From NCBI GenBank assembly GCA_050251035.1, contig JBFWNN010000013.1, positions 37,061 through 101,060 on the forward strand: a DNA stretch of 64,000 nucleotides, written 5' to 3'. The translations under genes were made by a program, and so were the position numbers. This stretch comes from Taklimakanibacter sp050251035 (GTDB taxonomy: Bacteria; Pseudomonadota; Alphaproteobacteria; Rhizobiales; Aestuariivirgaceae). This document shows positions 26,571 to 36,087 of this stretch, piece by piece (the stretch's first letter is position 1; each line of letters starts with the position of its first letter). The notes below the pieces were generated by a model. That model made no database searches. It was not told the origin of the DNA and saw only the letters and a program-made list of their open reading frames with translations.

Positions 26571-26688
26571 CCTTCACCCTGAGGTGCGAGCGCAGCGAGC
26601 CTCGAAGGGTGTGCTGGAGCATTCTCGCTTTATCCTGAGGGATGCTTCGAGGGCCGCTTCGCGGCCACCTCAGCATGAGGGTACTGAG
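26571..26688. repeat. Dispersed intergenic repeat between sucB and lpd
   Basis: Related facing blocks are seen: CCTGAGGTGCGAGCGCAGCGAGCCTCGAAGGGTG at its left and TATCCTGAGGGATGCTTCGAGGGCCGCTTCGCGGCCACCTCAG at its right. Each has internal dyads (GCGAGCGCAGCGAGC; GGCCGC, TTC, GCGGCC). This GAGGCTCGCTGCGCTCGC-type repeat is common between genes in Rhizobiales. No coding capacity. It could act as an mRNA processing or partial termination site ahead of lpd. Confidence 0.7.
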
Positions 26689-26719
26689 AGAGATGGTCCG
26701 TTCCAGGGCCATCGGGGAT

Positions 26720-27970
26720 TCACAAATCGAGCAGCGCGCGCTGCGGGTCCTCGAGCCCTTCCTTGACGCGCACCAGGAAGGTCACGGCTTCCTTGCCGTC
26801 GACGATACGGTGGTCATAGGACAGCGCCAGATACATCATCGGCCGGATCACCACCTGGCCACCCGACGCCATCGGGCGCTCCTGGATCTTGTGCATGCCG
26901 AGGATGCCCGATTGCGGCGCGTTGAGGATCGGCGTCGACATCAGCGAGCCATAGACGCCGCCATTCGAGATGGTGAAGGTGCCGCCCTGCATCTCGGCGA
27001 TCTGCAATTGCCCGTCGCGCGCCCGTTTGCCGAAATCGTTGATCGTCTTCTCGATCTGGGCGAAGGACAGGCGATCGGCATCGCGCACCACCGGCACCAC
27101 CAGGCCCTTCTCGGTGCCGACCGCGACGCCGACGTGATAGTAGTTCTTGTAGACGATGTCCTCGCCGTCGATCTCGGCATTGACCGCCGGGATTTCCTTC
27201 AGCGCATGGATGCAGGCCTTCACGAAGAAGCTCATGAAGCCGAGCTTCACCCCATGCTTCTTCTCGAACACTTCCTTGTATTGGTTGCGCAGCGCCATGA
27301 CATGCGTCATGTCCACCTCGTTGAAGGTGGTGAGCATCGCCGCGGTGTTCTGCGCGTCCTTGAGGCGGCGCGCGATCGTCTGGCGCAGCCGCGACATGCG
27401 CACGCGCTCCTCGCGCTCGGCATCGGCCTGGGGCGACGGCGCCCTGGGTGCTGCGGGCTGCGGCGGCGTCACGGGCGGCAGCTGGACGACCGGCGGCGGC
27501 GCCGCGGGCTTGCCGACCTCCGCCAGCACGTCGCCCTTGGTGAGGCGGCCGTCCTTGCCGGTGCCGGCGATCGATCCGGGATCGAGCTTGTTCTCCTCGA
27601 CGATCTTGCGCACCGCCGGCGACAGGGGCTTCGCCTCGCCGCCCGCGGGCTGGGCTTGCGGCTCGGCCGCCTTCTTCGGTTCTTCGGTCTTGGCGGGCTT
27701 CGCGTCCGCCTTGGGCGCGACGGCGGCGACAGCACCTTCCTCGATGGCGCCGAGCAGGGCGCCGACATTCACCGTCTGGCCGGGCTGGGCCGCGATCGAC
27801 GCCAGGACGCCGCCCGCCGGCGCCGGCACTTCCACCGTCACCTTGTCGGTTTCGAGCTCGACCAGCGGCTCGTCCACCTTCACCGCCTGCCCTTCAGCCT
27901 TGAACCACTTGCCGATCGTCGCCTCGGTGACCGATTCACCGAGCTGCGGGACGCGGATTTCCTTTGCCAT
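26720..27970 (-). CDS. sucB: Dihydrolipoyl succinyltransferase (2-oxoglutarate dehydrogenase E2)
   Basis: The 416-residue protein has an N-terminal lipoyl domain (lipoyl lysine K43 in ELETDKVTVEVPAPAGG), an Ala/Pro-rich linker, a peripheral-subunit-binding domain (SPAVRKIVEENKLDPGSIAGTGK, about 117-139) and the catalytic domain with the active-site histidine in LSYDHRIVDGKEAV. It transfers the succinyl group to CoA. ATG 27970 gives the conserved start MAKEIRVPQLGESV and lies 8 nt after sucA, so the two are coupled. Confidence 0.96.
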   Translation of the reverse strand: MAKEIRVPQLGESVTEATIGKWFKAEGQAVKVDEPLVELETDKVTVEVPAPAGGVLASIAAQPGQTVNVGALLGAIEEGAVAAVAPKADAKPAKTEEPKKAAEPQAQPAGGEAKPLSPAVRKIVEENKLDPGSIAGTGKDGRLTKGDVLAEVGKPAAPPPVVQLPPVTPPQPAAPRAPSPQADAEREERVRMSRLRQTIARRLKDAQNTAAMLTTFNEVDMTHVMALRNQYKEVFEKKHGVKLGFMSFFVKACIHALKEIPAVNAEIDGEDIVYKNYYHVGVAVGTEKGLVVPVVRDADRLSFAQIEKTINDFGKRARDGQLQIAEMQGGTFTISNGGVYGSLMSTPILNAPQSGILGMHKIQERPMASGGQVVIRPMMYLALSYDHRIVDGKEAVTFLVRVKEGLEDPQRALLDL

Positions 27971-27978
27971 GGCCTGTC

Positions 27979-30927
27979 CTATTTTTCCCTGAGCGCATCG
28001 TCGAGAAGCGCCTTCAGTTCCTTTTGATGCTTGCTCATCAGGCCCGTCGCCGTCGCGGCCGAAGCGGCGCGGCCGACATAGCGCGGCCGCCTGTGCTGGG
28101 CGTTGATGAAGTCGAGGGCGCGCTCGATGCCGGGCTGGACGAAGGTCCACGCCCCCATATTATGCGGCTCCTCCTGGCACCAGGCCATCTCGGCCTGCTT
28201 GAAGCGGCCGAGTTCCTGGATCAGCGCCTTGTGCGGCCAGGGATAGAGCTGCTCGACGCGCAACAGATAAATGTCCTTGAGCCCGCGCTTCTCGCGCTCG
28301 TCATAGAGATCGTAATAGACCTTGCCCGAGCACATCACCACGCGGCGGATCTGGTCGTCGGCGACGAGCGCGCCCGAATATTGCGCATCGTCCCATAACA
28401 GCCGATGGAAAAAGGTATCGGGCCCCATCTCGGCGAGCGTCGAGATCACCCGCTTGTGGCGCAGCAGCGATTTCGGGGTCATCAGGATGAGCGGCTTGCG
28501 GATATCGCGCTTGAGCTGGCGCCTGAGGATGTGGAAATAGTTGGCGGGCGTCGTGCAGTTCGCCACTTGCATGTTGTCCTCGGCGCACATCTGCAGATAG
28601 CGCTCGAGGCGGGCGGAAGAATGCTCCGGCCCCTGTCCCTCATAGCCATGCGGCAGGAGGCAGACGAGGCCCGACATGCGCAGCCATTTGCGCTCGCCCG
28701 AGGACAGGAACTGGTCGAACACCACTTGCGCGCCATTGGCGAAGTCGCCGAACTGCGCCTCCCACAGCACCAGCGTGTTGGGCTCGGCCAGCGAATAGCC
28801 ATATTCGAAGCCGAGCACCGCCTCTTCCGACAGCATCGAATTGATCACATTGATCTTGATCGCCTGCTGCTTGACCAGGTGGTTGAGCGGGGTGAAGCGC
28901 TTTTCCGTCTCCTGGTCGACCAGCACCGCATGGCGCTGCGAGAAGGTGCCGCGCTGCACGTCCTGGCCCGAGAGCCTGACCGGGAAACCCTCCTGGAGGA
29001 GCGTTCCGAAAGCGAGCTGCTCGGCCATCGCCCAGTCGATGCCCTGACCTTCCTCGATGGTCTTGCGCCTGGCGTCGAGCACGCGCTGCAAGGTACGGTG
29101 CGGCTTGAAGCTCTTCGGCACCTTGGTGAGCTTGAGACCGATCTCCTTGAGCTTCGTCAGGTCATAGCCGGTCTGGCCGCGACGCGGATCGTCGTGATCC
29201 TTGGAATAGCTCAGATGCGCCCAGCGCCCGTCGAGCCAGTCGGCCTTGTTGGCGCGATAGGATTCCGACGCCGAGAAGTCGTCATCGAGTTTTTTGCGGT
29301 ATTCCGCCTTGAGCGCGTCGAACTGCTCCTGCGTGATCACGCCCGCCTCGATGAGCCGCTTGCCGTAGAGCGCCACCGCCGTCTGATGCGCCGCGATCCG
29401 CTTATACATCAAGGGCTGGGTGAAGGACGGCTCGTCCGATTCATTGTGCCCGAAGCGGCGGTAGCAGAACATGTCGATGACCACCGGCTTCTTGAACTTC
29501 TGGCGGAATTCGATGGCGATCTTCGCCGCGAACACCACCGCTTCCGGATCATCGCCGTTCACATGGAAGATCGGCGCCTCGATCATCTTGGCGACGTCGG
29601 ACGGATAGGGCGAGGAGCGCGCCCACAGCGGGCTGGTGGTGAAACCGATCTGGTTGTTGACGATGAAATGGATCGAGCCGCCCGAGCGATGCCCCCTGAG
29701 GCCGGAGAGGCCGAAGCATTCGGCCACCACGCCCTGGCCGGCAAAGGCCGCATCGCCATGGATGATGAGCGGCAGCACGGTGATGCGCTCCTTGTCCTGG
29801 CGCTGGTCCTGCTTGGCGCGCGCCTTGCCGAGCACCACCGGATCGACGATCTCGAGATGCGACGGGTTGGCGGTGAGCGAGAGATGCACGCGGTTGCCGT
29901 CGAACTCGCGGTCCGACGACGAGCCCAGGTGGTATTTGACGTCGCCCGAGCCCTCGACCTCGTCGGGCGTCGACGATCCACCCTTGAACTCGTGGAAGAT
30001 CGCCGAGAACGGCTTCGACATCAGGTTGGCGAGCACGTTGAGACGGCCTCTGTGCGCCATGCCGAGCACGATCTCCTGCATGCCGAGCTGGCCGCCGCGC
30101 TTGATGATCTGCTCCAGCGCCGGGATCATCGATTCGCCGCCATCGAGGCCGAAGCGCTTGGTGCCGGTGTATTTCACATTGAGGAAATGCTCGAAGCCTT
30201 CCGCGGCGATGAGCTTGTTGAGGATGGCGATCTTGCCCTCGGGCGTGAACGATATCTCCTTGTCAGGCCCCTCGATGCGCTCCTGGATCCAGGCCTTCTG
30301 GTCGGGATCGGAAATATGCATGAACTCGACGCCGAGCGTGTTGCAATAGGTGCGCTGCAGAATGTCGACCATCTGCCGGATGGTCGCCTGCTCCAGCCCC
30401 AGGACCTTGTCGATGAAGATCGGGCGGTCGAGATCGGCCTCGGTGAAGCCGTAGGATTTCGGATCGAGCTCGGGCTGCGGCACCGGCTGGCGCAGCCGCA
30501 GCGGGTCGAGATCGGCGGCGAGATGGCCGCGCATGCGATAGGCGCGGATCATCATCAAGGCGCGCACTGAATCCATCGTCGCCTTGCGCACTTCCTCGAT
30601 GGAGAGCGCCTGGCCCTTGTCTTTCGCCTTGGCGGCGATCTTGGCGCCGACTTGCGCCTCCGCTGCCGGCCAGTTGCTGTCGAGGGCCGAGATCAGTTCG
30701 CCGTTCTCAGGCCTGGGCCAGTCGGGCCGCGCCCAGGACGGGCCTTTGACCTGCCGCTTCGCCACGTCCTTGTCATCGGCCAATGTCGAAAAGAACTGGC
30801 GCCAGGCCAGATCGACCGTCGCCGGGTTTTCGAGGTATTTCGCGTAGAGCTGCTCGATGAACTGGGCGTTGCCGCCATAAAGGAAGGAAGTTTGTTCGAA
30901 CGCGGTCGTGAGATCAGTCTTGTTCAT
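27979..30927 (-). CDS. sucA: 2-oxoglutarate dehydrogenase E1 component
   Basis: The 982-residue thiamine-diphosphate enzyme has typical E1o segments: GMAHRGRLNVLANL, HGDAAFAGQGVVAECFGLS, HFIVNNQIGFTTSP, CYRRFGHNESDEP and, near the C-terminus, SSARLERYLQ and EEPHNMGAWTF. It decarboxylates 2-oxoglutarate and passes the succinyl group to SucB. It is the largest gene of the window and shows no truncation. The 56-nt gap to sucD has no repeat, unlike the other junctions of this operon. Confidence 0.96.
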   Translation of the reverse strand: MNKTDLTTAFEQTSFLYGGNAQFIEQLYAKYLENPATVDLAWRQFFSTLADDKDVAKRQVKGPSWARPDWPRPENGELISALDSNWPAAEAQVGAKIAAKAKDKGQALSIEEVRKATMDSVRALMMIRAYRMRGHLAADLDPLRLRQPVPQPELDPKSYGFTEADLDRPIFIDKVLGLEQATIRQMVDILQRTYCNTLGVEFMHISDPDQKAWIQERIEGPDKEISFTPEGKIAILNKLIAAEGFEHFLNVKYTGTKRFGLDGGESMIPALEQIIKRGGQLGMQEIVLGMAHRGRLNVLANLMSKPFSAIFHEFKGGSSTPDEVEGSGDVKYHLGSSSDREFDGNRVHLSLTANPSHLEIVDPVVLGKARAKQDQRQDKERITVLPLIIHGDAAFAGQGVVAECFGLSGLRGHRSGGSIHFIVNNQIGFTTSPLWARSSPYPSDVAKMIEAPIFHVNGDDPEAVVFAAKIAIEFRQKFKKPVVIDMFCYRRFGHNESDEPSFTQPLMYKRIAAHQTAVALYGKRLIEAGVITQEQFDALKAEYRKKLDDDFSASESYRANKADWLDGRWAHLSYSKDHDDPRRGQTGYDLTKLKEIGLKLTKVPKSFKPHRTLQRVLDARRKTIEEGQGIDWAMAEQLAFGTLLQEGFPVRLSGQDVQRGTFSQRHAVLVDQETEKRFTPLNHLVKQQAIKINVINSMLSEEAVLGFEYGYSLAEPNTLVLWEAQFGDFANGAQVVFDQFLSSGERKWLRMSGLVCLLPHGYEGQGPEHSSARLERYLQMCAEDNMQVANCTTPANYFHILRRQLKRDIRKPLILMTPKSLLRHKRVISTLAEMGPDTFFHRLLWDDAQYSGALVADDQIRRVVMCSGKVYYDLYDEREKRGLKDIYLLRVEQLYPWPHKALIQELGRFKQAEMAWCQEEPHNMGAWTFVQPGIERALDFINAQHRRPRYVGRAASAATATGLMSKHQKELKALLDDALREK

Positions 30928-30983
30928 TTTCCATCAAGAACCGGGAACCCTGTCCGGCCCTCCCTATGTCAACATAGAAACCG

Positions 30984-31862
30984 TCACGTGCCTTTCAAGA
31001 CACCCTTTAATGTCTTTCCGAGGGCAGCGGGGGAATCCGATATGGCGATGCCCGCCCGCTTCATCGCTTCGATCTTCGTCTCGGCCTTGCCTTTGCCGCC
31101 CGAGATGATGGCGCCGGCATGGCCCATGCGCCGTCCGGGCGGCGCGGTGCGCCCGGCGATGAAGCCGGCCATGGGCTTCTTCACTTTCGACGTGCGGATG
31201 AATTCGGCCGCGTCCTCTTCGGCCGAGCCGCCGATCTCGCCGATCATGATGATCGATTCCGTCTTGGGATCGGCCAGGAACATCTCGAGCACGTCGATGA
31301 ATTCGGTGCCTTTCACCGGATCGCCGCCGATGCCGACGGCGGTGGTCTGGCCGAGGCCCTCCTGCGTCGTCTGGAACACCGCCTCGTAGGTGAGGGTGCC
31401 GGAGCGCGACACGATGCCGACCGAGCCCTTTTTGAAGATATTGCCCGGCATGATGCCGATCTTGCATTCGTCGGGCGTCAGGACGCCCGGGCAATTGGGC
31501 CCGATGAGGCGCGACTTGGACCCGGTGAGCGCCCGCTTGACCTTGACCATGTCCATCACCGGGATGCCTTCGGTGATGCAGACGATGAGCGGGATCTCCG
31601 CCTCGATCGCTTCCGAGATGGCATCGGCCGCGAAAGCGGGCGGCACATAGATGACGGTGGCGTCGGCACCCGTCGCATCGCGCGCCTCGGCCACCGTGTC
31701 ATAGACGGGCAGGCCGACATGGGTGATGCCGCCTTTGCCCGGCGTGACACCTCCCACCATCCTGGTGCCATAGGCGATGGCCTGCTCGGTGTGGAACGTG
31801 CCGTTGTTGCCGGTGATGCCTTGGCAGATGACCTTGGTGTTCTTGCCGATCAGGATGGACAT
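30984..31862 (-). CDS. sucD: Succinate-CoA ligase subunit alpha
   Basis: The 292-residue protein begins MSILIGKNTKVICQGITG, carries CoA-binding GGVTPGKGG and CPGVLTPDECKIGIMPG, and has the phosphohistidine loop in RRMGHAGAIISGGKG. It makes ATP or GTP from succinyl-CoA together with SucC. ATG 31862 is chosen because it fits the family length (289 in E. coli); an in-frame TTG at 31874 is the alternative. Confidence 0.95.
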   Translation of the reverse strand: MSILIGKNTKVICQGITGNNGTFHTEQAIAYGTRMVGGVTPGKGGITHVGLPVYDTVAEARDATGADATVIYVPPAFAADAISEAIEAEIPLIVCITEGIPVMDMVKVKRALTGSKSRLIGPNCPGVLTPDECKIGIMPGNIFKKGSVGIVSRSGTLTYEAVFQTTQEGLGQTTAVGIGGDPVKGTEFIDVLEMFLADPKTESIIMIGEIGGSAEEDAAEFIRTSKVKKPMAGFIAGRTAPPGRRMGHAGAIISGGKGKAETKIEAMKRAGIAISDSPAALGKTLKGVLKGT

Positions 31863-31897
31863 GTCAGTGGGCAACCTTTCGGGGATCTTTATTCCCC

Positions 31898-32034
31898 TCG
31901 CCCTTGTGGGGAAGGGTCAGGGACGGGGGTCGGGTGGCATCGATGATGCTTTGAGCAGCGAGCAGGTCAGAATGAGGGACCACCCGACCCCCACCCCGGC
32001 CCTTCGGGCCGACCCTCCCCACAAGGGGGAGGGT
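31898..32034. repeat. GC-rich inverted repeat between sucC and sucD
   Basis: Left block TTGTGGGGAAGGGT ... GGGGGTCGGGTGG (about 31904-31938) faces right block CCACCCGACCCCC ... CGACCCTCCCCACAAGG (about 31979-32026). The right arm includes a small hairpin GGCCC, TTC, GGGCC. The arms can form a long stem across a central loop of about 40 nt. It is non-coding and of the same general type as 33257-33405. Confidence 0.75.
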
Positions 32035-32054
32035 AAAAGCCGGAACGTGTCGCA

Positions 32055-33227
32055 TCATCCCTTGCCCACCGCCTTCACGATCTTCTGCGCCGCGTCGTCG
32101 AGGTCGTCGGCCGGGATCACATTGAGCTTGGAATCGCGCAGGATCTGCTTGCCGAGCTCGACATTGGTGCCTTCGAGGCGCACGACGAGGGGCACCTTGA
32201 GGCCGACTTCCTTCACCGCCGCCACCACGCCCTCGGCGATGATGTCGCATTTCATGATGCCGCCGAAGATGTTGACCAGGATGCCCTTCACCTTGGGGTC
32301 GGCGGTGATGATCTTGAACGCCGCCGCGACCTTCTCCTTGGAGGCGCCGCCGCCGACATCGAGGAAGTTCGCCGGCTCGGCGCCATAGAGCTTGATGATG
32401 TCCATCGTCGCCATGGCGAGGCCGGCGCCGTTCACCATGCAGCCGATCGTGCCGTCGAGCGCCACATAGGAGAGATCGAATTTCGACGCCTCGATCTCCT
32501 TGGGGTCCTCTTCCGTCACATCGCGCAGCTCCTTGATGTCGGGATGCCGGTCGAGCGCGTTGCTGTCGAAATTGATCTTGGCGTCGAGACAGAGGATGTC
32601 GCCCGCCTTGGTGACGATCAGCGGGTTGATCTCGAGCAGGCTCATATCCTTCTCGACGAAGGCGCGGTGCAGCTCGGTGACGAGCTTGGCGAGCTGCTTG
32701 AACTGCGGCCCGCTCAACGGCAGCTTCAGCGCCTTGGCGACGGCGCGCACGTGATGCGGGCAGATGTTGGTGGCGGGATCGATCGCGACGTTGACGATCT
32801 TCTCCGGCGTGTCATGCGCCACTTTCTCGATGTCCATGCCGCCTTCGGTCGAGACGACGAAAGCGAGCCTTGACGTCTCGCGGTCGACGAGGAGCGCCAG
32901 ATAGAACTCCTTGTCGATGGCCGATCCTTCTTCGACATAGATTCGCTGCACCACCTTGCCCTGCGGGCCGGTCTGATGCGTGACCAGCGTCGCGCCGATG
33001 AGCCGCTTGGCTTCGTTGCGCACGTCGTCGATGGACTTCACCACCTTGACGCCGCCGGCCTTGCCGCGTCCGCCGGCATGGATCTGCGCCTTGACCACCC
33101 ACACCGGGCCGCCCAGCGTCTCGGCCGCCTTCACCGCCTCGTCGACCGTGAAGGCGGGAAGGCCTTTCGCCACGGGCACACCGTAGCCCTTGAGAACCTG
33201 CTTGGCCTGATATTCGTGGATGTTCAT
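32055..33227 (-). CDS. sucC: Succinate-CoA ligase subunit beta (ADP-forming type)
   Basis: The 390-residue ATP-grasp subunit begins MNIHEYQAKQVLKGYGVPV and has VVKAQIHAGGRGKAGGVKVV for nucleotide binding, EINPLIVTKAGDILCLDAKI with metal ligands, and NGAGLAMATMDIIKLYGAEPANFLDVGG towards the C-terminus. It forms the heterodimer or tetramer with SucD. It lies between two repeat-containing spacers in the TCA operon. Confidence 0.96.
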   Translation of the reverse strand: MNIHEYQAKQVLKGYGVPVAKGLPAFTVDEAVKAAETLGGPVWVVKAQIHAGGRGKAGGVKVVKSIDDVRNEAKRLIGATLVTHQTGPQGKVVQRIYVEEGSAIDKEFYLALLVDRETSRLAFVVSTEGGMDIEKVAHDTPEKIVNVAIDPATNICPHHVRAVAKALKLPLSGPQFKQLAKLVTELHRAFVEKDMSLLEINPLIVTKAGDILCLDAKINFDSNALDRHPDIKELRDVTEEDPKEIEASKFDLSYVALDGTIGCMVNGAGLAMATMDIIKLYGAEPANFLDVGGGASKEKVAAAFKIITADPKVKGILVNIFGGIMKCDIIAEGVVAAVKEVGLKVPLVVRLEGTNVELGKQILRDSKLNVIPADDLDDAAQKIVKAVGKG

Positions 33228-33256
33228 GGGCCGGCCCTTTTACTTTGCGCGCGCCA

Positions 33257-33405
33257 TACCCTCGCCCCCAACGGGGGAGAGGGAGGGACCCGATGCGAAG
33301 CATCGGGAGGGTGAGGGGGAACTGACAGTGATCGTATTTGGCATTTGCTCAGAAACTCTCCGTCGGCTCCCCCTCACCCTGACCTCTCCCCCGCAGGGGA
33401 GAGGG
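33257..33405. repeat. GC-rich inverted repeat between mdh and sucC
   Basis: Left block TACCCTCGCCCCCAACGGGGGAGAGGGAGGGACC with hairpin CCCGATGC, GAA, GCATCGGG (about 33289-33307) and GGGTGAGGGGGA faces right block TCCCCCTCACCCTGACCTCTCCCCC. GGTGAGGGGGA and TCCCCCTCACC are exact reverse complements (about 33310-33320 and 33368-33378). Non-coding. It begins 8 nt from the mdh stop, so it could shape 3'-end formation of an mdh transcript. Confidence 0.75.
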
Positions 33406-33413
33406 GTTATCTG

Positions 33414-34376
33414 CTACGCGAGATCGGGGGCGATCTTCTTCGCCGCATCCATCAGGCCCTTCACCGCGTCGACCGATTTCTTGAACGCCGCCTTCTCGTC
33501 GGAATCGAGCTTGATCTCGACGATGCGCTCGACGCCATTGGCGCCGATCACGACCGGCACGCCGACATAGAGGTTGTCGACGCCATATTGTCCGTCGAGC
33601 TGGGCGGCGCAGGGCAGCACCCGCTTCTTGTCCCTGAGATAGGATTCGGCCATCGCGATCGCCGCCGTCGCCGGCGCGTAATAGGCCGAGCCCGTCTTGA
33701 GCAAGCCGACGATCTCGGCGCCGCCGTCGCGGGTGCGCTGCACGATCTGGTCGATGCGCTGCTGCGTGGTCCATTTCATCTGCACGAGATCGGGCACCGG
33801 AATGCCGGCCACCGTCGAATAGCGCGTCAACGGCACCATCGTGTCGCCATGGCCGCCGAGCACGAAGCCGGTCACGTCCTCGACCGACACGTTGAACTCC
33901 TCGGCGAGGAAATGCCGGAAGCGCGCCGAATCGAGCACGCCCGCCATGCCGATCACCTTGTTGGCCGGCAGGTTGGAATATTTCTGCAGCGCCCACACCA
34001 TGACGTCGAGCGGATTGGTGATGCAGATGACGAAGGCCTTGGGCGCATATTTGGCGATGCCGGCGCCGACCTGCGCCATCACCTTGAGATTGATCTCGAG
34101 CAGGTCGTCGCGGCTCATGCCGGGCTTACGCGGCACGCCGGCGGTGACGATCACCACATCGGCGCCTTCGATCGCTTCATATTTGTTGGTGCCGGCGAGC
34201 TTGGCATCGAACCCCTCGACCGGGCCCGACTGTGCGATGTCGAGCGATTTGCCCTGCGGCAGGCCCTCGGCGATATCGAAAACGGTGATGTCGCCCAGCT
34301 CCTTCAAGGCGGCCAGATGTGCGAGAGTCCCGCCGATCATGCCACCGCCGATCAGCGCAATTTTGTTTCGTGCCAT
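33414..34376 (-). CDS. mdh: Malate dehydrogenase (LDH-like type)
   Basis: The 320-residue enzyme has the NAD-binding IALIGGGMIGGTLAHLAAL, the substrate-binding loop VPRKPGMSRDDLLEIN (arginines), CITNPLDVMVWALQK and the catalytic histidine in GFVLGGHGDTMVPL. It interconverts malate and oxaloacetate with NAD. In Rhizobiales it heads the sucCDAB operon, as here. The 130-nt spacer to zapE would hold the promoter; no clear -35/-10 pair could be assigned. Confidence 0.96.
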   Translation of the reverse strand: MARNKIALIGGGMIGGTLAHLAALKELGDITVFDIAEGLPQGKSLDIAQSGPVEGFDAKLAGTNKYEAIEGADVVIVTAGVPRKPGMSRDDLLEINLKVMAQVGAGIAKYAPKAFVICITNPLDVMVWALQKYSNLPANKVIGMAGVLDSARFRHFLAEEFNVSVEDVTGFVLGGHGDTMVPLTRYSTVAGIPVPDLVQMKWTTQQRIDQIVQRTRDGGAEIVGLLKTGSAYYAPATAAIAMAESYLRDKKRVLPCAAQLDGQYGVDNLYVGVPVVIGANGVERIVEIKLDSDEKAAFKKSVDAVKGLMDAAKKIAPDLA

Positions 34377-34506
34377 TTCGATTTCCCTGTGACGCGCAGG
34401 TCAACGCGTTCCCCAGAGATCACGCGCGCCCTTTCGCAGTGCAAAAGCGACGCAAGCTGTACTCCCCCGCAATGACAGCTTCAAGACTTGATTCCTGACC
34501 AAAACG

Positions 34507-35601
34507 TCAAGTTTCAGCGATTTTTGCACCCCACCATGAGGCGGCCTGCATTTCCTTGAGGCGCGATACGGTGCGGGCGAATTCCTGGACGTGGTGCCCC
34601 TCATTATGGAGGGCTTCGGGCGGCGCCGCGGCCGAGGCCACCAGCCGGATGCGCGCGTCATAGAGCGTGTCGATGAGCAGGATGAAACGCTTCGACGGAT
34701 TGCGATAGCGCTGCGTCAGGACGGGGATGTGCTCGATGAACACCGTTCCGAACGTTTTTGCGATGGCCAGGTAATCGGGCGGCCCGAGCGGCGCCTCGCA
34801 GAGCTCGGCGAAGGAGAAGCGGGCGGCGCCATGTGCCGCTTGCGGAATGGCGAGCTGCCGGCCCAGCACGTCGAGCGTCCGCGTCTCGCCTTTTTCCGTG
34901 TCGGTGAGCCTTTCCCACAATTCCTGCAGCTTGCGGTCGGCCGGCGGCCCCAGCGGATGGATGAAGGTCTCGTGCCCCTTCACCCGTCCGAGCCGGTAAT
35001 CGGTCGGGCTCGCGAGCGTCACCAGTTCGAGCCTCTCCTCGATGAGACGGATGAAGGGCAGGAAGAGCTGGCGGTTGAGGCCGTCCGTATAGAGATCGGC
35101 GGGCTCCAGGTTGGACGTCGTCACCACCACGGTGCCGCGTGCGAACAGGATCTCGAACAGGCGCCCGACGATCATCGCATCGGCGATGTCGGCGATCTGC
35201 ATCTCATCGAGGCAGAGAAGCACCGCCTCCGCCGCGACCGCTTGCGCCACCTCTTTCAGCGGATCCTTGGAATGGCGGCGCGCCTGGTGCAGGCGCGCAT
35301 GGATGTCCTGCATGAAGGCATGGAAATGCACGCGCCGCTTCGCCGCGACCTGCACCTCGGCGCAGAACATGTCCATGAGCATGGTCTTGCCGCGCCCGAC
35401 ATCGCCCTGGATATAGAGGCCTTTGGGCGCCGGGCCGTTCTTGCGTCCGATCAACCGTCCGAGAAAGCCCTGGGGACGCGGATCATAGTCGGCAAGGGCG
35501 GAGGTCAAGGCGTCGAGCTTGCGCGCGACGGCGGCCTGCGCCTCGTCCGGCTTGATCGCTCCGCTCCTGATCTTTTCCTGATAGTCCGCCCAGAACCCCA
35601 T
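34507..35601 (-). CDS. zapE: Cell division protein ZapE (AFG1-like ATPase)
   Basis: The 364-residue P-loop ATPase has Walker A GLYIQGDVGRGKTMLMDMF (about residues 62-80), Walker B LLCLDEMQIADIADAM and sensor VVTTSNLEPADLY. Bacterial AFG1 homologues (ZapE) bind FtsZ and affect ring stability; the mitochondrial relative acts in protein quality control. Position next to mdh is a conserved alphaproteobacterial neighbourhood. ATG 35601 yields MGFWADYQEKIRSG. Confidence 0.93.
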   Translation of the reverse strand: MGFWADYQEKIRSGAIKPDEAQAAVARKLDALTSALADYDPRPQGFLGRLIGRKNGPAPKGLYIQGDVGRGKTMLMDMFCAEVQVAAKRRVHFHAFMQDIHARLHQARRHSKDPLKEVAQAVAAEAVLLCLDEMQIADIADAMIVGRLFEILFARGTVVVTTSNLEPADLYTDGLNRQLFLPFIRLIEERLELVTLASPTDYRLGRVKGHETFIHPLGPPADRKLQELWERLTDTEKGETRTLDVLGRQLAIPQAAHGAARFSFAELCEAPLGPPDYLAIAKTFGTVFIEHIPVLTQRYRNPSKRFILLIDTLYDARIRLVASAAAPPEALHNEGHHVQEFARTVSRLKEMQAASWWGAKIAET

Positions 35602-35643
35602 GCGGCCTTATGGCGTGCCGCGTCCTGCTACGCAACTGGCGGC

Positions 35644-35952
35644 TCAGCTCGATGGTCCCAGCGCCTTCGCCGGCATCTCGTCCCAGGCTTCGCCTGCGGC
35701 CAGCACGCAGGTCATCCCAGCCTCGTTGGTGACCACCATGGTCCAGGTGCCGCGCGCCGAGATATAGACTTCCATCATCGCCTTTTCATTGATGAGACCG
35801 AGAGCGCGCTGGCTCTCCTGATATTTGGCGTTCAGCACCTTGACCACTTGATCGCGCGGTCCGCATTGTTCCGGCGCCTGCGCGGCCACCACGGGGCTGA
35901 AGCAGAGCGTGCCTATGGCAAGGGCGCACGCCGGCCCGGTCATCTTACGCAT
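35644..35952 (-). CDS. Small secreted two-cysteine protein, paralogue 1
   Basis: The 102-residue protein has a signal peptide (MRKMTGPACALAIGTLC..., cleavage near VAAQ) and a compact mature part with two cysteines (C30 in EQCGPRD, C82 in GMTCVLAAG). They are placed identically in paralogue 2 and within one residue in paralogue 3 (52961-53272). Shared core: LGLINEKAMMEVYIS, GTWTM, VT, C, AAG, WD. ATG 35952 has GGAGAG 4 nt upstream, which favours it over the longer frame. No known function is recognised; a periplasmic disulfide-bonded fold is inferred. Confidence 0.75.
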   Translation of the reverse strand: MRKMTGPACALAIGTLCFSPVVAAQAPEQCGPRDQVVKVLNAKYQESQRALGLINEKAMMEVYISARGTWTMVVTNEAGMTCVLAAGEAWDEMPAKALGPSS

Positions 35953-36087
35953 CCGACTCTCCATGCCTGTCATGAAGAAAGAGACAGGCAACTGAACTGA
36001 CTGCTAATGCGTAGCGCCCTGCGATGGTTCCTTTTTCGCCTGCTCCGAGCCCGGCGAAATGAAGTCCCTTGGCGATGGGATTCGCGT

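Noticed and set aside
28405..30570. 721-residue plus-strand open frame
   Set aside because: Antisense shadow of sucA, which has full-length family similarity.
35964..35990. TGCCTGTC / GACAGGCA dyad as an intrinsic terminator
   Set aside because: Eight-bp arms with an 11-nt loop but no U-tract on either strand; position immediately before a ribosome-binding site makes its role unclear.
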